A stretch of 64,000 nucleotides of DNA, from contig NZ_MAYT01000012.1 of the NCBI RefSeq assembly GCF_001685015.1, positions 62,001-126,000 on the forward strand. The letters run 5' to 3'. The notes beneath the pieces were generated by a model. That model was not told the DNA's origin, did no database searches, and was given only the letters and a program-made list of their open reading frames with translations. The first letter of the stretch is position 1, and each line of letters opens with the position of its first letter. The translations under genes and the position numbers were made by a program. The stretch is from Pseudobacillus wudalianchiensis (GTDB lineage: Bacteria > Bacillota > Bacilli > Bacillales > Domibacillaceae). Of the stretch, positions 25,505 to 35,329 are shown piece after piece.

Positions 25505-27067
25505 CTATGGTTGGCAGATTTTTTCTTCGAAGATATGCAGCTGATTTTTCCCCGCTTTCTTCGCTTCGTACATGGCCTGATCTGCTTTTTTGATAAGCTC
25601 ATCCGGGTGCTGTCCGTCTTTTGGAAATAAGCTAATACCAATACTGGCAGACACATTGACTTGTACTCCGTTTAAGTCAATCGGCTGGACGATCACTTGG
25701 CAAACCCGGTCAGCGATATGAGTAGACTCTTTTTCATTTCTCAAATCAAATAAAAAAATAATAAATTCATCTCCGCCGAGACGAGAGACCATGTCCTGCT
25801 CACGAATCACTCCTTTTATTCGATCGGCTATCTTTTGAAGCAACAAGTCACCGTGGTCATGTCCATACTCGTCATTTACTTGCTTAAAGCCATCAAGGTC
25901 AATGAATAATATGGCTCCCATTCGTTCCGATCTCTTTAATTTTTCTAAAAGTGCAGAGACTTCTTTATAGAAAAAAGTACGATTCGGTAGATGGGTTAGG
26001 CTATCCTTATAAGCGAGCTTCGTAATATGTTGGCGAAAGGTGTCAAGGGAATCCATCATCGTATTAAATTCACGTTCTAATGAAGCAATTTCATCCTTTC
26101 CTCTTATTCGTATTCGGGCAGACAGATCGTTGCTTTGTTGAATGGCAACCATGTTCCTCATTAAGCGGTTCAGACGACGAAAAACCATGCGATCGACAAA
26201 GGAAAGGGCTCCTTTTAACAATAATAAAGCAGCCACCGCAATTAAGATCAGTAAATAAAAGACACTTTTTTTGACTTGATTATAGAGATAACGGTCGTTT
26301 GTAATATGTAATATAGCAGCGGGCTGGCCGTGTAAGTCAGGAAGCGCCGCATAAGCACTATAGTCATTTGTATTGTTTGTCTCCAGCCAAATCGCGGGCG
26401 ATTGACTAGATGATGCCGCCACTTTCGGAACGATGATTTGTTTTACGTCAGCTAGTTCTATTGGTAAAAGCGTATTATCTTGTAATTCACCAATCAATTT
26501 CTCATCTAAATAACGCCCTGCGATCATAGTGCCGGCGCGTGATCCCATTAAATCATTTTTTAATATGGGATGAGAGGCAATTAGAATCGGCCCTTCATTT
26601 AGCTTAATAATCCCTGAAAAGTCACCTTGCTTCAAAGCGCGTGACAAGAGGGGGTCTGTTGCTATTTTTTCCAAAAGAGATGCAGACACAAAGGTTTCTT
26701 TTTTTTCTTCTAGCTTGACGGCTTTTTTAAATAATATTTCCTGCTCATTATTTAAGATGAGCAGTACATTAAATTCATTCGTAAAGAATGTTTGATTAAG
26801 CAAGGTATGTGTCTCGTATTCTTTATTAGGCTTGAGAGTGTATTCGTATGTATCGTCCCAGGCAGCATAATCTGCTAAGCGGGAAGCAAGATGATCTTCA
26901 AATGTTGTAAGCGCATGCAAAGTGCGTTGCATGTTTTCTCGAGCCTGGCTGTCTTCTAGAGACTTAAAGTGATCTAATATAAAAAGATGAGCGGAAAAAT
27001 ATAAAATAGATAGTCCAATAGCAACACCGGCAGTGAAAAATAAAATTATTTTTTGACGAAGAGACAT
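25505..27067 (-). CDS. Membrane diguanylate cyclase with CHASE4-type sensor, HAMP and GGDEF
   Basis: Makes cyclic di-GMP from two GTP. Transmembrane helix at about residues 8-30; extracytoplasmic sensor of ~235 residues with the CHASE4-like start (DYAAWDDTYEY); second helix at about 268-288; HAMP at about 290-345; GGDEF domain at 350-515. The active site is GGDEF at 431-435, and an intact product-inhibition site RxxD (REQD, 422-425) sits exactly five residues before it. It should therefore be an active, feedback-regulated cyclase. Single gene between purU and the subtilase gene. The sensed ligand is unknown. Confidence 0.93.
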   Translation of the reverse strand: MSLRQKIILFFTAGVAIGLSILYFSAHLFILDHFKSLEDSQARENMQRTLHALTTFEDHLASRLADYAAWDDTYEYTLKPNKEYETHTLLNQTFFTNEFNVLLILNNEQEILFKKAVKLEEKKETFVSASLLEKIATDPLLSRALKQGDFSGIIKLNEGPILIASHPILKNDLMGSRAGTMIAGRYLDEKLIGELQDNTLLPIELADVKQIIVPKVAASSSQSPAIWLETNNTNDYSAYAALPDLHGQPAAILHITNDRYLYNQVKKSVFYLLILIAVAALLLLKGALSFVDRMVFRRLNRLMRNMVAIQQSNDLSARIRIRGKDEIASLEREFNTMMDSLDTFRQHITKLAYKDSLTHLPNRTFFYKEVSALLEKLKRSERMGAILFIDLDGFKQVNDEYGHDHGDLLLQKIADRIKGVIREQDMVSRLGGDEFIIFLFDLRNEKESTHIADRVCQVIVQPIDLNGVQVNVSASIGISLFPKDGQHPDELIKKADQAMYEAKKAGKNQLHIFEEKICQP

Positions 27068-27176
27068 GATGGTTTTCTCCTATATGGTTATAATTTCCTA
27101 TGTCTCATACCCTGTTTTTATTTTATTTAAACCTCATTTTTTACTCAAATAGAAAGATTTTTTATAAAATAATAAA

Positions 27177-27261
27177 AAGACTGCTCTCCAAAGTCTTTGT
27201 CTTCCTATCAATAGTCCTTGCTTTAATAGGAAAAAAGAAGCTTTAATGAAGAGCAGTCTCT
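27177..27261 (-). terminator. Terminator after the subtilase gene
   Basis: AAGACTGCTCT at the left pairs with AGAGCAGTCTC-TT at the right across ~60 bases that contain a second small hairpin (CCTAT/AATAGG). It lies just downstream of the subtilase stop on the minus strand. Confidence 0.6.
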
Positions 27262-27266
27262 TTAAC

Positions 27267-28961
27267 TTAAGAAACAGTAAATCTAACGATAACTGGAGCT
27301 TTTAACGCTTTTCCCGCAGGCGAGGTAACGGTGGTGTCTACATATAGAAAATAAGTTCCACCAGATACATAGCCAGCTGATGGTGCTTGAATCGTAACGA
27401 TTTTGCCATCAGAACTAGTTGATAAGGCAAGGCCGTTGACAAATTCTCCTTCATTGCGAACAAATACACTTGAAGGGGTGACTGATTTTGGATCAATGCT
27501 TTGACTAAACCGAATGGTTAACGTATGAGTTGGACTAATGTTTAGTAAAGAAGAGAATTCCGCTAAGCCAAGCTGCTGGCGTATTTGATCCAATTGAAGC
27601 TGTAATTTGCTTTTCTCTTGCTGATCTGGAAGTTTGCTAATGGCCTGCCGGGCAGAATCATAATCCCACAGTTTTTTCGTAGAATTCGCTTGAACGAGCT
27701 TGTTCGCTGCTTCTTCTAAAGCAGTCAACAGTGTGTTATCAGGAGCAGGTGCCGGAGTAACAGTCGAAACAGGAGCTGTTGGGCTTGCTTCTCCGTAAGT
27801 AGCCAGGCCGTATCCATATAGTGGATCTCTTCCAGCTGCACCAAGGTCTGTGATGTGTTTCAACAATTCTTTTCGCAGAGCGCTTCCTGATAGAGTTGGG
27901 TTTTGCTGTTTTAAAAGAGCGAGCAGTCCAGTAATGTGCGGAGTGGCCTGAGATGTTCCGCTCATATAGGCATAATAACCGCTTGTATACGTGCTGAGAA
28001 CCTTTACTCCCGGTGCTGATACTTCCACTTCATTGCCGGTAGAAGAAAAAGAACCTCTTTTTAAGTAATTGTCAATAGCTGCTACAGCTATGACACTGTC
28101 ATATTTAGCAGGATAGTCAACCGTATTGCCAGTACCGTCTGCTGTCCCGTCATTTCCTGCCGCTCCAACAACGACAATTCCTTTTTGATAAGCTTTGTCA
28201 ATCATATCGTGCATCATGCGAGAGTCTGCTTCCGTACCGAGGCTCATGTTGATGATATCCATTCCGTTAGCGATCGACCAATCAATTCCTTCAAGGATGT
28301 CTTGTAGTGTACCTTCGCCATCTTTATCCATTGTTTTAACGGCGTAAAGTTTTGCATCCGGTGCCACACCGACGATACCTGATCCGTTACGGCGTGCTGC
28401 TATAATGCCCGCAACATGGGTGCCATGACCGTTATCATCAACCCAGGAAGACGTATAGTCAACTGTGGAAGTCCCGCCTGCAATCGCTAAATCAGAATGA
28501 GGAGCAATACCAGAATCTATCACCGCTACTTTGACACCTTTCCCCGTAATCCCTTTTTGAGCAGCCTCATTCGCCTTAACTGTTTGGTAGCTCCATTGCG
28601 ATTCTTCACTAGAAACAAAGGCACTTGCTTTTGCGTTATCAACTTGTTTTTTAGTTACGACTTTACTTTTTGTTCCTTTTAACTTAAAAACAACGTTTTT
28701 TTCAATATAAGCAATGTTGCGATCTTTCTTTAATTTATTAACATCACTTTGCTCCATCGTGACAGATACAGCGGGAGCATATTTAAATTGATGATCTACT
28801 TCCACACTTTCCGCTAATGCCTTCTTTTTTCCAGTGGCATTTTTATAAACAATAATCACTTCTTCCTTATGATCATCAGCCGGCTGAGCAGCAAGCGGGT
28901 GAGAAGTGAATGATAAAAGAAGTGCAGGAACAGCCATCCATTTGATCCATTGTTTGTTCAT
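27267..28961 (-). CDS. Secreted subtilisin-like serine protease (S8) with C-terminal Ig-like domain
   Basis: 564-residue exported protease. Signal peptide 1-25, inhibitor I9 propeptide about 33-93, S8 catalytic domain about 125-395 with D149 (VIDSGIAPHSD), H179 (NGHGTHVAG), oxyanion N269 (AAGND) and S336 (SGTSQATPH). After a proline/alanine linker comes a helical ~60-residue segment. A final beta-sandwich (about 475-564) resembles the SbsA/Big_5 Ig-like family seen in surface proteins, perhaps for cell-wall or substrate attachment. No sorting signal. The gene is monocistronic and its promoter was not identified. Confidence 0.92.
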   Translation of the reverse strand: MNKQWIKWMAVPALLLSFTSHPLAAQPADDHKEEVIIVYKNATGKKKALAESVEVDHQFKYAPAVSVTMEQSDVNKLKKDRNIAYIEKNVVFKLKGTKSKVVTKKQVDNAKASAFVSSEESQWSYQTVKANEAAQKGITGKGVKVAVIDSGIAPHSDLAIAGGTSTVDYTSSWVDDNGHGTHVAGIIAARRNGSGIVGVAPDAKLYAVKTMDKDGEGTLQDILEGIDWSIANGMDIINMSLGTEADSRMMHDMIDKAYQKGIVVVGAAGNDGTADGTGNTVDYPAKYDSVIAVAAIDNYLKRGSFSSTGNEVEVSAPGVKVLSTYTSGYYAYMSGTSQATPHITGLLALLKQQNPTLSGSALRKELLKHITDLGAAGRDPLYGYGLATYGEASPTAPVSTVTPAPAPDNTLLTALEEAANKLVQANSTKKLWDYDSARQAISKLPDQQEKSKLQLQLDQIRQQLGLAEFSSLLNISPTHTLTIRFSQSIDPKSVTPSSVFVRNEGEFVNGLALSTSSDGKIVTIQAPSAGYVSGGTYFLYVDTTVTSPAGKALKAPVIVRFTVS

Positions 28962-29175
28962 CTATTGATTCATCCCCTATATGATAAATTAGTAGAGTAA
29001 GAGACTAAGAAGTACAAGGGAAATTAGTTTTCTTACTATTTATATATCGGCAAAAATTAACTTGTTTTAATTAAAAATGTAAAGAAAGAAGGAGAGATTG
29101 ACGGATAAACAAAGGCTTGATATAGTAATAATTAATTTTTCAGAATAGTCTTAGTAGTGAGAGGAGAAGAGAAAG

Positions 29176-30339
29176 ATGAGTAGAGTAGAGACAGAAAAAG
29201 GTTATTTTGGCCAGTTTGGAGGCAGCTTCGTTCCGCCAGATTTGAAGGAAGCATTAGATTACCTAGCTGAACAATTTGAGACGTATAAAGACGATGCCGA
29301 GTTTATGAGCGAATATAACTATTATTTAAAAGAGTATGTTGGCCGGGAGAACCCGCTAACCTATGCAAGCCAGTTGACAGAGAAGCTTGGCGGAGCAAAA
29401 ATTTATTTAAAACGGGAAGATTTAAACCATACAGGCTCACACAAAATTAATAATGTCATGGGTCAGATTTTGCTAGCTAAAAAGATGGGAGCCAAGCGAA
29501 TCATCGCAGAAACGGGTGCCGGTCAGCATGGAGTAGCGACAGCAACGGTCTGTGCGATGTTTGGAATGGAATGTGTCGTTTATATGGGAGCAGAAGACAC
29601 ACGCCGTCAGGCATTGAACGTTTTCCGGATGGAGCTTTTAGGAGCAAAGGTCGTAGCAGTGGAGAGCGGACAGGGACGGCTCAAGGATGCGGTTGATGCT
29701 GCACTTGGCGATTATGTGGCTAATTATAAAACCACATTTTACCTATTGGGCTCAGCAGTGGGGCCTCATCCGTATCCAACGATGGTGAAGCATTTCCATG
29801 GAGTGATTAGTGAAGAATCGAAAAAGCAAATTCTAGAAAAAGAAGGCCGCTTGCCAGATGCTGTGATCGCTTGTGTGGGAGGGGGCAGCAATGCAATTGG
29901 CGCTTTTGCCCACTATATTGATGAGCCATCCGTTCGCCTTATTGGTGCAGAACCAGAGCAGGCGGCTACGCTCACGAAAGGAAGACCGGCTGAATTGCAC
30001 GGTTTTAAATGTCTCGTATTAATGGATGAAGAAGGAAACCCGCTTCCGACTTATTCAATCGCTGCCGGATTAGATTATCCAGGTGTTGGTCCAGAGCATA
30101 GCTACATGAAGGAAACAGGACGTGCAGAATATTACACTGTAACAAATGAAGAAGTACTAGAAGCATTCCAAACGCTATCACGCACTGAGGGGATTATCCC
30201 GGCCCTGGAAAGCGCTCATGCTGTGGCCCAAGCGATTAAACTAGCGCCGGCTATGGAAAAAGAGCAAATTATCATCGTGAACATTTCAGGCCGCGGTGAT
30301 AAGGATGTCGAGCAAGTATTTGATATGCTAAAAAAATAA
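29176..30339 (+). CDS. trpB: Tryptophan synthase beta chain, orphan copy
   Basis: PLP enzyme that condenses indole with serine to tryptophan. 387 residues. Motifs [12 protein letters not shown], the PLP lysine in [29 protein letters not shown] for phosphate binding and GRGDKD at the C-terminus are all present, so activity is expected. No trpA or other trp gene is adjacent; it lies between the subtilase and ABC1 kinase genes with its own terminator. Stand-alone trpB copies can salvage indole. GAGGAGAAGAG precedes ATG 29176. Whether a complete trp operon exists elsewhere cannot be seen. Confidence 0.94.
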   Translation: MSRVETEKGYFGQFGGSFVPPDLKEALDYLAEQFETYKDDAEFMSEYNYYLKEYVGRENPLTYASQLTEKLGGAKIYLKREDLNHTGSHKINNVMGQILLAKKMGAKRIIAETGAGQHGVATATVCAMFGMECVVYMGAEDTRRQALNVFRMELLGAKVVAVESGQGRLKDAVDAALGDYVANYKTTFYLLGSAVGPHPYPTMVKHFHGVISEESKKQILEKEGRLPDAVIACVGGGSNAIGAFAHYIDEPSVRLIGAEPEQAATLTKGRPAELHGFKCLVLMDEEGNPLPTYSIAAGLDYPGVGPEHSYMKETGRAEYYTVTNEEVLEAFQTLSRTEGIIPALESAHAVAQAIKLAPAMEKEQIIIVNISGRGDKDVEQVFDMLKK

Positions 30340-30385
30340 ACAAAAAGAAAGTCCAGAAGCTTGTCTGCTGGACTTTCTTTTTGTT
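30340..30385. terminator. Terminator after trpB
   Basis: Very strong stem (ACAAAAAGAAAGTCCAG / CTGGACTTTCTTTTTGT) with a 10-base loop. It may also serve the convergent ABC1 kinase gene, about 60 bases away. Confidence 0.92.
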
Positions 30386-30448
30386 TATGATAATCATTTG
30401 TAAGAAGTGTGAAGAACCGTCCCAGAACGATAATCAATAACCGATTGT

Positions 30449-32095
30449 TCACCTTGAACGTTTGAGCAGCCGGCGATGAGCGCGTAGGTTCGTTATATAA
30501 TAGAGAAAACTAATCAGGACGAGAAAGCCGCTTCCGTAAAGCCAAATTTCTTGTTCAAAAAAGCTTGTAACAGCCGTCAAGATTAAACTAATGATGATGA
30601 AAAAGAAGGCATCGCGTTTTTTTGATAATAAGAAATCATGCTCTAACCGACGTTGTTCATGCTGCTGCTTCCATTCTCGATATCTTTGCGGCTCCTCGAG
30701 CGTCTGCTGGATTTGCCGGGGGATGGATAGCAAGGGACGAACAGATTGAAGGAGTAAATTGAAAGCTGCCCGGTCGGAAGCAGGACCAGGTTCCGGATTA
30801 TTCTGCAGCCATTTAAAGATGAGCGGCTTGCTTACTTCAAGCAAGTCAATATCAGGATCAAGAATATATAGGATACCAACAAATGTAGAAACGGCCCGGC
30901 CAAAAAAGGCAAACTCGCTCGGCATTTGAATTGGTTGATCCCGCACGGTTTTTTCAATATCGGCCAGCAGCTGTTTCATGACAAAATCGTCCGTTACGGA
31001 CAAGTTGTGTTTCGTATAATTATCGACGAGCGTCCGAATAATATTTTTCAGCAACTCTTTATTTGCTCCCGGGAGGAGGAAGCGCAAGTCCTCTAAGGCA
31101 GCTACTACTTGATCGTAATCCTCGAGCACCACACCTTCTACGAGCCGGCGTATATAAATAGAATCGCTCTTTTGAATCTCACCAACCATTCCAAAATCGA
31201 TTAGAATAATAGTGCCATCTTTCTTTACTAAAATGTTTCCTGGATGAGGGTCGGCATGAAATTGCCCTTCTTGAAGAAGCTGTTCTAGAAACATTTCAAC
31301 TAATCGGGCGGCTAAATCTCGGCGGTTAATCCCATTTTCCTCGAGAAATTTCAAATCTGTTATTCGGGCACCCTCAACCCATTGCATCGTTAGCACTTTT
31401 TTTGTTGAATATTCCTCGTAATAAAAAGGAACACTTACTTTATCAAACAGTTCATACCTTTTTCGAAAGTAGGCACCATTTTGCAGTTCCTTTAAAAAGT
31501 CCAGCTCCTGACTAATGGTTGCCTCCATTTCACGATACAAGGCGGGCAGGTTTGTTTGCTTGCCGAAGGGGGTAAAAAATTCTGCGAGCCACATAACAAT
31601 TCGGACAGCTTTAAAGTCAGTGGAGATAATGCGGTCAATGCCCGGCCGCTGGACCTTTACAGCAACCGTATCTCCATTTGGCAGCAGCGCCTTATACACT
31701 TGCCCTATAGAAGCAGAAGCAACAGGTTCCTCACTAATGTGGTGGAGAATGGTATCGTATGGCTTGTTCCACTCTTTTTCCATTACAGCTTTTGCCGCTG
31801 TCCAAGAAACGCTTGGTACCCGGTCAATTAAATCTTCTAATTCTTCAATAAAAGCTGGAGGCATAATATCTGCCCGTGTACTTAAAAATTGTCCAAGCTT
31901 AATTAACAAGCCTTCCAAGCGCAAAGCAGTCTGCCGATATTCTGCGGCCTGGCGCTTTAACAGCGCTTCCCATTTTTGAGTTGTTCTACTTGTCCAACGC
32001 TTTCGGTGTCTTTTGCGAAAAAAAGTAACCTGTAAAAAGAATTTAACAGACATCGCAATAATAATAAACATGCGGTAAAGAGAGAAGTTTTTCAC
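30449..32095 (-). CDS. ABC1/UbiB-family atypical protein kinase
   Basis: 548-residue ABC1 (ADCK/UbiB) family protein, an atypical kinase/ATPase linked to isoprenoid-quinone metabolism. The KxGQ motif is LIKLGQFLSTR (about residues 64-74). The modified glycine loop is ASASIGQVY, the ATP lysine is in VAVKVQRPG, the catalytic loop is FHADPHPGNIL and the metal-binding loop LIDFGMVG. Two C-terminal hydrophobic helices anchor it in the membrane. GTG start at 32095 with AAGGAAG upstream. Single gene. The organism would use menaquinone, so the precise role is uncertain. Confidence 0.9.
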   Translation of the reverse strand: MKNFSLYRMFIIIAMSVKFFLQVTFFRKRHRKRWTSRTTQKWEALLKRQAAEYRQTALRLEGLLIKLGQFLSTRADIMPPAFIEELEDLIDRVPSVSWTAAKAVMEKEWNKPYDTILHHISEEPVASASIGQVYKALLPNGDTVAVKVQRPGIDRIISTDFKAVRIVMWLAEFFTPFGKQTNLPALYREMEATISQELDFLKELQNGAYFRKRYELFDKVSVPFYYEEYSTKKVLTMQWVEGARITDLKFLEENGINRRDLAARLVEMFLEQLLQEGQFHADPHPGNILVKKDGTIILIDFGMVGEIQKSDSIYIRRLVEGVVLEDYDQVVAALEDLRFLLPGANKELLKNIIRTLVDNYTKHNLSVTDDFVMKQLLADIEKTVRDQPIQMPSEFAFFGRAVSTFVGILYILDPDIDLLEVSKPLIFKWLQNNPEPGPASDRAAFNLLLQSVRPLLSIPRQIQQTLEEPQRYREWKQQHEQRRLEHDFLLSKKRDAFFFIIISLILTAVTSFFEQEIWLYGSGFLVLISFLYYITNLRAHRRLLKRSR

Positions 32096-32226
32096 AAGCT
32101 TTCTTCCTTTCCGGCTACAGTGTTTATTCTATTTTAAAACAATTTCTTCTTCTATGTACAATAATTGCTATAAAGGAAACAGTACCAGGAACTACCACTT
32201 GATTTTAATACCTAGTCATAAATTTA

Positions 32227-32256
32227 TTGACAAATGTGAAAATAAAGTGATACGAT
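32227..32256 (+). promoter_or_regulatory. Sigma-A-type promoter of the desaturase gene
   Basis: TTGACA at 32227-32232 and TACGAT at 32251-32256, 18-base spacer, ~75 bases upstream of the start codon. Confidence 0.55.
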
Positions 32257-32329
32257 TAGCCCTAGTTAAGAGGGTTCAAGTCAGTTAATTGTATAAAATG
32301 AGATAAAATTGGAAAAGAGGGAAAGCACA

Positions 32330-33430
32330 TTGAAAGAGCTTCAAACATTTGGCTGGTATGCTGCTCGCGTAGCACCGCATCTTCCTAAGAAAGCATTCAA
32401 GCCTGCTCCCGAGCGTCTATGGGGAGGCCTAGCCTACTTAATTGTCGTCGTGTCGGGAATTCTGACGATTAGTTTAACTGATTTTAATATATGGATAAGT
32501 TTAATGATTTCAATTGTATTAGGCACATCTTTTGCGGCTATGGGCTTTTTAGGACACGAGATTTTACATGGAACGGTCGTAAGAAAAGCTTGGCTTCGTG
32601 AATTGACTGGAGGCATCGCTTTCTTTCCATTAAGTACAGGGCCGAAACTATGGGTGAAGTGGCATAACATGACGCATCACCGCCACACGCAAGATGAAGA
32701 GAAAGATCCGGATGCGTGGCCAACGATTGAGCAGTTTTCAAAAGCTAAAATATTAAAGCCCTTTTATCGTTTGCCGCTGTCAGTGCGTGGATTTTTAGGG
32801 CTGGCCTTTTTGGCGATTACATTTACGATGCACTCTTCCCGGATGTTCAAGCGCTTTATAAAAGAGTTTAATCCCGAAAAGCGTTTATCTGTATGGCTGC
32901 AATTACTGTTTCCATGGGCAACGTGGATTGGGCTGCTCGTATTAATTGGACCGTTAAAGTGGACGTTTGCCTTTTTAATTCCGCTTTTAATTGCCAACTT
33001 CATTGTGATGGCTTATATTGCAACAAATCATCGATTAAATCCGCTTGTACCTGTCAACGATCCGCTGGCTAATAGTTTGACAGTAACCGTGCCTAAATGG
33101 GTAGATGTGTTGCATTTTAACTTCTCCTATCACACGGAGCATCATCTATTCCCAGGTATGAGCTCTAAATATTATCCGCTTGTAAAAGAGGAACTCAAAA
33201 AACGCTGGCCGGAAAGATATCACGAAATGCCGATGATCCAAGCGCTTGCTGCTCTTTATAAGACACCACGCTTGTATAGCAATCAAGTAGAGCTTGTCGA
33301 TCCTGTCGGTGGAGATGCTTACGGAACACTTGGTCATGGGTTAGACCCATCTAACATTAAACCGAAAGAAGCTAACCCGGCTGTAGTGGAAGAGAAAACT
33401 CCGACGCGCTCGCTGACAGCTAACAAATAA
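32330..33430 (+). CDS. Membrane fatty acid desaturase
   Basis: Di-iron acyl-lipid desaturase of 366 residues that inserts a double bond into membrane phospholipid acyl chains. The three histidine boxes are present: GHEILHG, HNMTHHRHT and HTEHHLFPG. Several hydrophobic helices flank them (IVVVSGILTISL and following). Similar in layout to B. subtilis Des but with a longer C-terminal tail (~40 residues rich in Pro/Lys/Glu). The start is probably TTG 32330, with GAGGG eight bases upstream; an earlier TTG at 32309 has no ribosome-binding site. No desK/desR pair is adjacent. Confidence 0.9.
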   Translation: MKELQTFGWYAARVAPHLPKKAFKPAPERLWGGLAYLIVVVSGILTISLTDFNIWISLMISIVLGTSFAAMGFLGHEILHGTVVRKAWLRELTGGIAFFPLSTGPKLWVKWHNMTHHRHTQDEEKDPDAWPTIEQFSKAKILKPFYRLPLSVRGFLGLAFLAITFTMHSSRMFKRFIKEFNPEKRLSVWLQLLFPWATWIGLLVLIGPLKWTFAFLIPLLIANFIVMAYIATNHRLNPLVPVNDPLANSLTVTVPKWVDVLHFNFSYHTEHHLFPGMSSKYYPLVKEELKKRWPERYHEMPMIQALAALYKTPRLYSNQVELVDPVGGDAYGTLGHGLDPSNIKPKEANPAVVEEKTPTRSLTANK

Positions 33431-33433
33431 AGA

Positions 33434-33463
33434 CAAGCCTGATCTCTAGCAGATCAGGCTTTT
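33434..33463 (+). terminator. Terminator after the desaturase gene
   Basis: Perfect stem AAGCCTGATCT / AGATCAGGCTT with a 5-base loop, then TTTTGCTTTT. Between here and 33673 two further hairpins occur (33510-33547 with AAAAGGC/GCCTTTT arms; 33606-33630 with GTGAAAAG/CTTTTCAC arms), likely terminators for the leftward CoA-transferase gene. Confidence 0.9.
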
Positions 33464-33672
33464 TTGCTTTTAGAATAAGGGGTTAACGCGCAAATGCTCT
33501 TAAAAAACTAAAAGGCAGCCTCAGGTTTAGGGTCGGGGCAGCCTTTTAAGCAGATGAATATTTTATAGTTAACGCCGGACGGCCTCAGTGAAAGCGCTTT
33601 TTAATGTGAAAAGATGGGGTGACTTTTCACTTGGGCGAAAGACCGCCGTGCAGACGTTACAAAAGTAAAAAC

Positions 33673-35205
33673 TTACATATTATGCTGTTTCACAGCAGAA
33701 AATTCAGGCTCCAGCATCGTACCTGTCTCTGCATAATTCAAATGCCAAGAGAAAGCTTTTTCCAGCACATGAGGGGTCTGGCCACCACGCTTAAGCGCTT
33801 CTTCAAAGTAAGCCGTCATCTGTTCTTTATAAAGTGGATGCATGCAATTTTGAATAATGAGGCGAGCACGCTCCACAGGGGCGAGACCGCGTAAGTCTGC
33901 GTAGCCTTGCTCTGTCACTAATACATCGACATCATGCTCCGTATGGTCTACATGAGAGATGAAAGGAACGATGCTGGAAATATCCCCATGTTTAGCGACA
34001 GACTTTGTAACAAAGATGGCTAACCGGCTGTTGCGGGCGAAGTCGCCAGAACCGCCAATTCCATTCATCATTTTTGTTCCACAAACGTGAGTAGAATTTA
34101 CATTTCCATAAATATCGGCTTCTATCGCCGTATTGATCGAAATAAGCCCGAGTCGGCGAATGATCTCAGGGTGATTGGATATTTCCTGTGGGCGCAGGAC
34201 GAGCTTGTCTTTATATTGATCAAGCTTTGGGAAAACCGTTTTCATTTTTTCTTGCGACAAGGTGATAGAGCAGCCGGAAGCAAAACGAACTTTATCGCTA
34301 TCTAATAAATCAAATACGGCATCCTGCAGTACTTCCGAATACACTTCTAAATTTTCAAATTCAGAATCAAGCAGCCCATGCAACACAGCGTTAGCGACAG
34401 AGCCAATACCTGATTGCAGTGGTGCCAGTTCCTTTGTAAGGCGGCCTGCTTTGATTTCTTCTCGTAAAAATTCAATCAAATGGTTAGCCATGATAGCTGT
34501 TTCTTCATCCGGCGGCACAATGGTTGAAGGAGAATCGAGATCATGCGTTAACACAATGCCTTTAATTTTGTCCAATTCCACTTTCACTTTATTTGTACCA
34601 ATTCGCCCATCCACCGATGTTAAAGCAATTGGTAAGCGCTTTCCGTATTCGCCTGCTTCATAAATATCGTGCATTCCTTCAAGTGCAGCAGGCTGTGCCA
34701 AGTTCAATTCAATAATGATGTTCTCAGCTTTTTCTAAGAAAATGGCTGAGTTTCCAACAGAAGTAGAAGGAATAATGTCTCCTTCCTCTGTAATAGCGAC
34801 CGCTTCAATAATGGCAAAATCGATTGGGTTCAATACATCAGAACGCACCATCTCAGCCACGTGTGATAAATGTTGATCGGTAAAGAGCAGCTCTCCCTCG
34901 TTAATTTTTTTTCGCATGGAGGCATCAGCTTGGAAGGGTAGTCGTTTATGTATAATGCCTGCTTCTGCCATTAATTTATCAATATCCGATCCGAGAGAAG
35001 CTCCGGTGTATACATTTACTTTAAAATTTTCATCCTTCGCTCTATCCACTAACGCCAAAGGTACTGCTTTTGCGTCCCCTGCCCGTGTAAACCCGCTCAA
35101 ACCAAGAGTCATGCCATCCTTAATCCACGAGGCGGCTTCACCCGCCGAAACAATTTTCTTTTGCAGCTCTTTGCTGCGCAGCTGTTTAGTGATATGTGAG
35201 TTCAT
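33673..35205 (-). CDS. Acetyl-CoA hydrolase / succinyl-CoA:acetate CoA-transferase family
   Basis: 510-residue family I CoA-transferase that moves CoA between acetate (or propionate) and succinate. N-terminal GLSGFTRAGDAKAVP, central IGSVANAVL and the segment VYSEVLQDAVFDL that carries the catalytic glutamate, then GSGDFARNS, HVDHTEHDVDVLVTEQGYADLRG and AQRA-like VERARLII. ATG 35205 has AAAGGGGGA at correct distance; the open frame upstream starts at a GTG within that site. It lies 124 bases downstream of a LytTR regulator gene on the same strand, which is likely to control it. Confidence 0.9.
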   Translation of the reverse strand: MNSHITKQLRSKELQKKIVSAGEAASWIKDGMTLGLSGFTRAGDAKAVPLALVDRAKDENFKVNVYTGASLGSDIDKLMAEAGIIHKRLPFQADASMRKKINEGELLFTDQHLSHVAEMVRSDVLNPIDFAIIEAVAITEEGDIIPSTSVGNSAIFLEKAENIIIELNLAQPAALEGMHDIYEAGEYGKRLPIALTSVDGRIGTNKVKVELDKIKGIVLTHDLDSPSTIVPPDEETAIMANHLIEFLREEIKAGRLTKELAPLQSGIGSVANAVLHGLLDSEFENLEVYSEVLQDAVFDLLDSDKVRFASGCSITLSQEKMKTVFPKLDQYKDKLVLRPQEISNHPEIIRRLGLISINTAIEADIYGNVNSTHVCGTKMMNGIGGSGDFARNSRLAIFVTKSVAKHGDISSIVPFISHVDHTEHDVDVLVTEQGYADLRGLAPVERARLIIQNCMHPLYKEQMTAYFEEALKRGGQTPHVLEKAFSWHLNYAETGTMLEPEFSAVKQHNM

Positions 35206-35329
35206 CAAAAAATCCCCCTTTGCCACTTTTAAAATAATTCTAACAACCTTTCAGCATCTGCTCATTCGTTTTCGCATGAAAAGCCTTTAAAAAGGGACAA
35301 AGCAGAAAAATACAAGCATGAAGCAGAAG

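Noticed and set aside
33589-33602. TGAAAGCGCTTTTT resembling a CcpA cre site
   Set aside because: The last bases do not fit the consensus and the site lies downstream of both flanking genes, so a regulatory role is unlikely.
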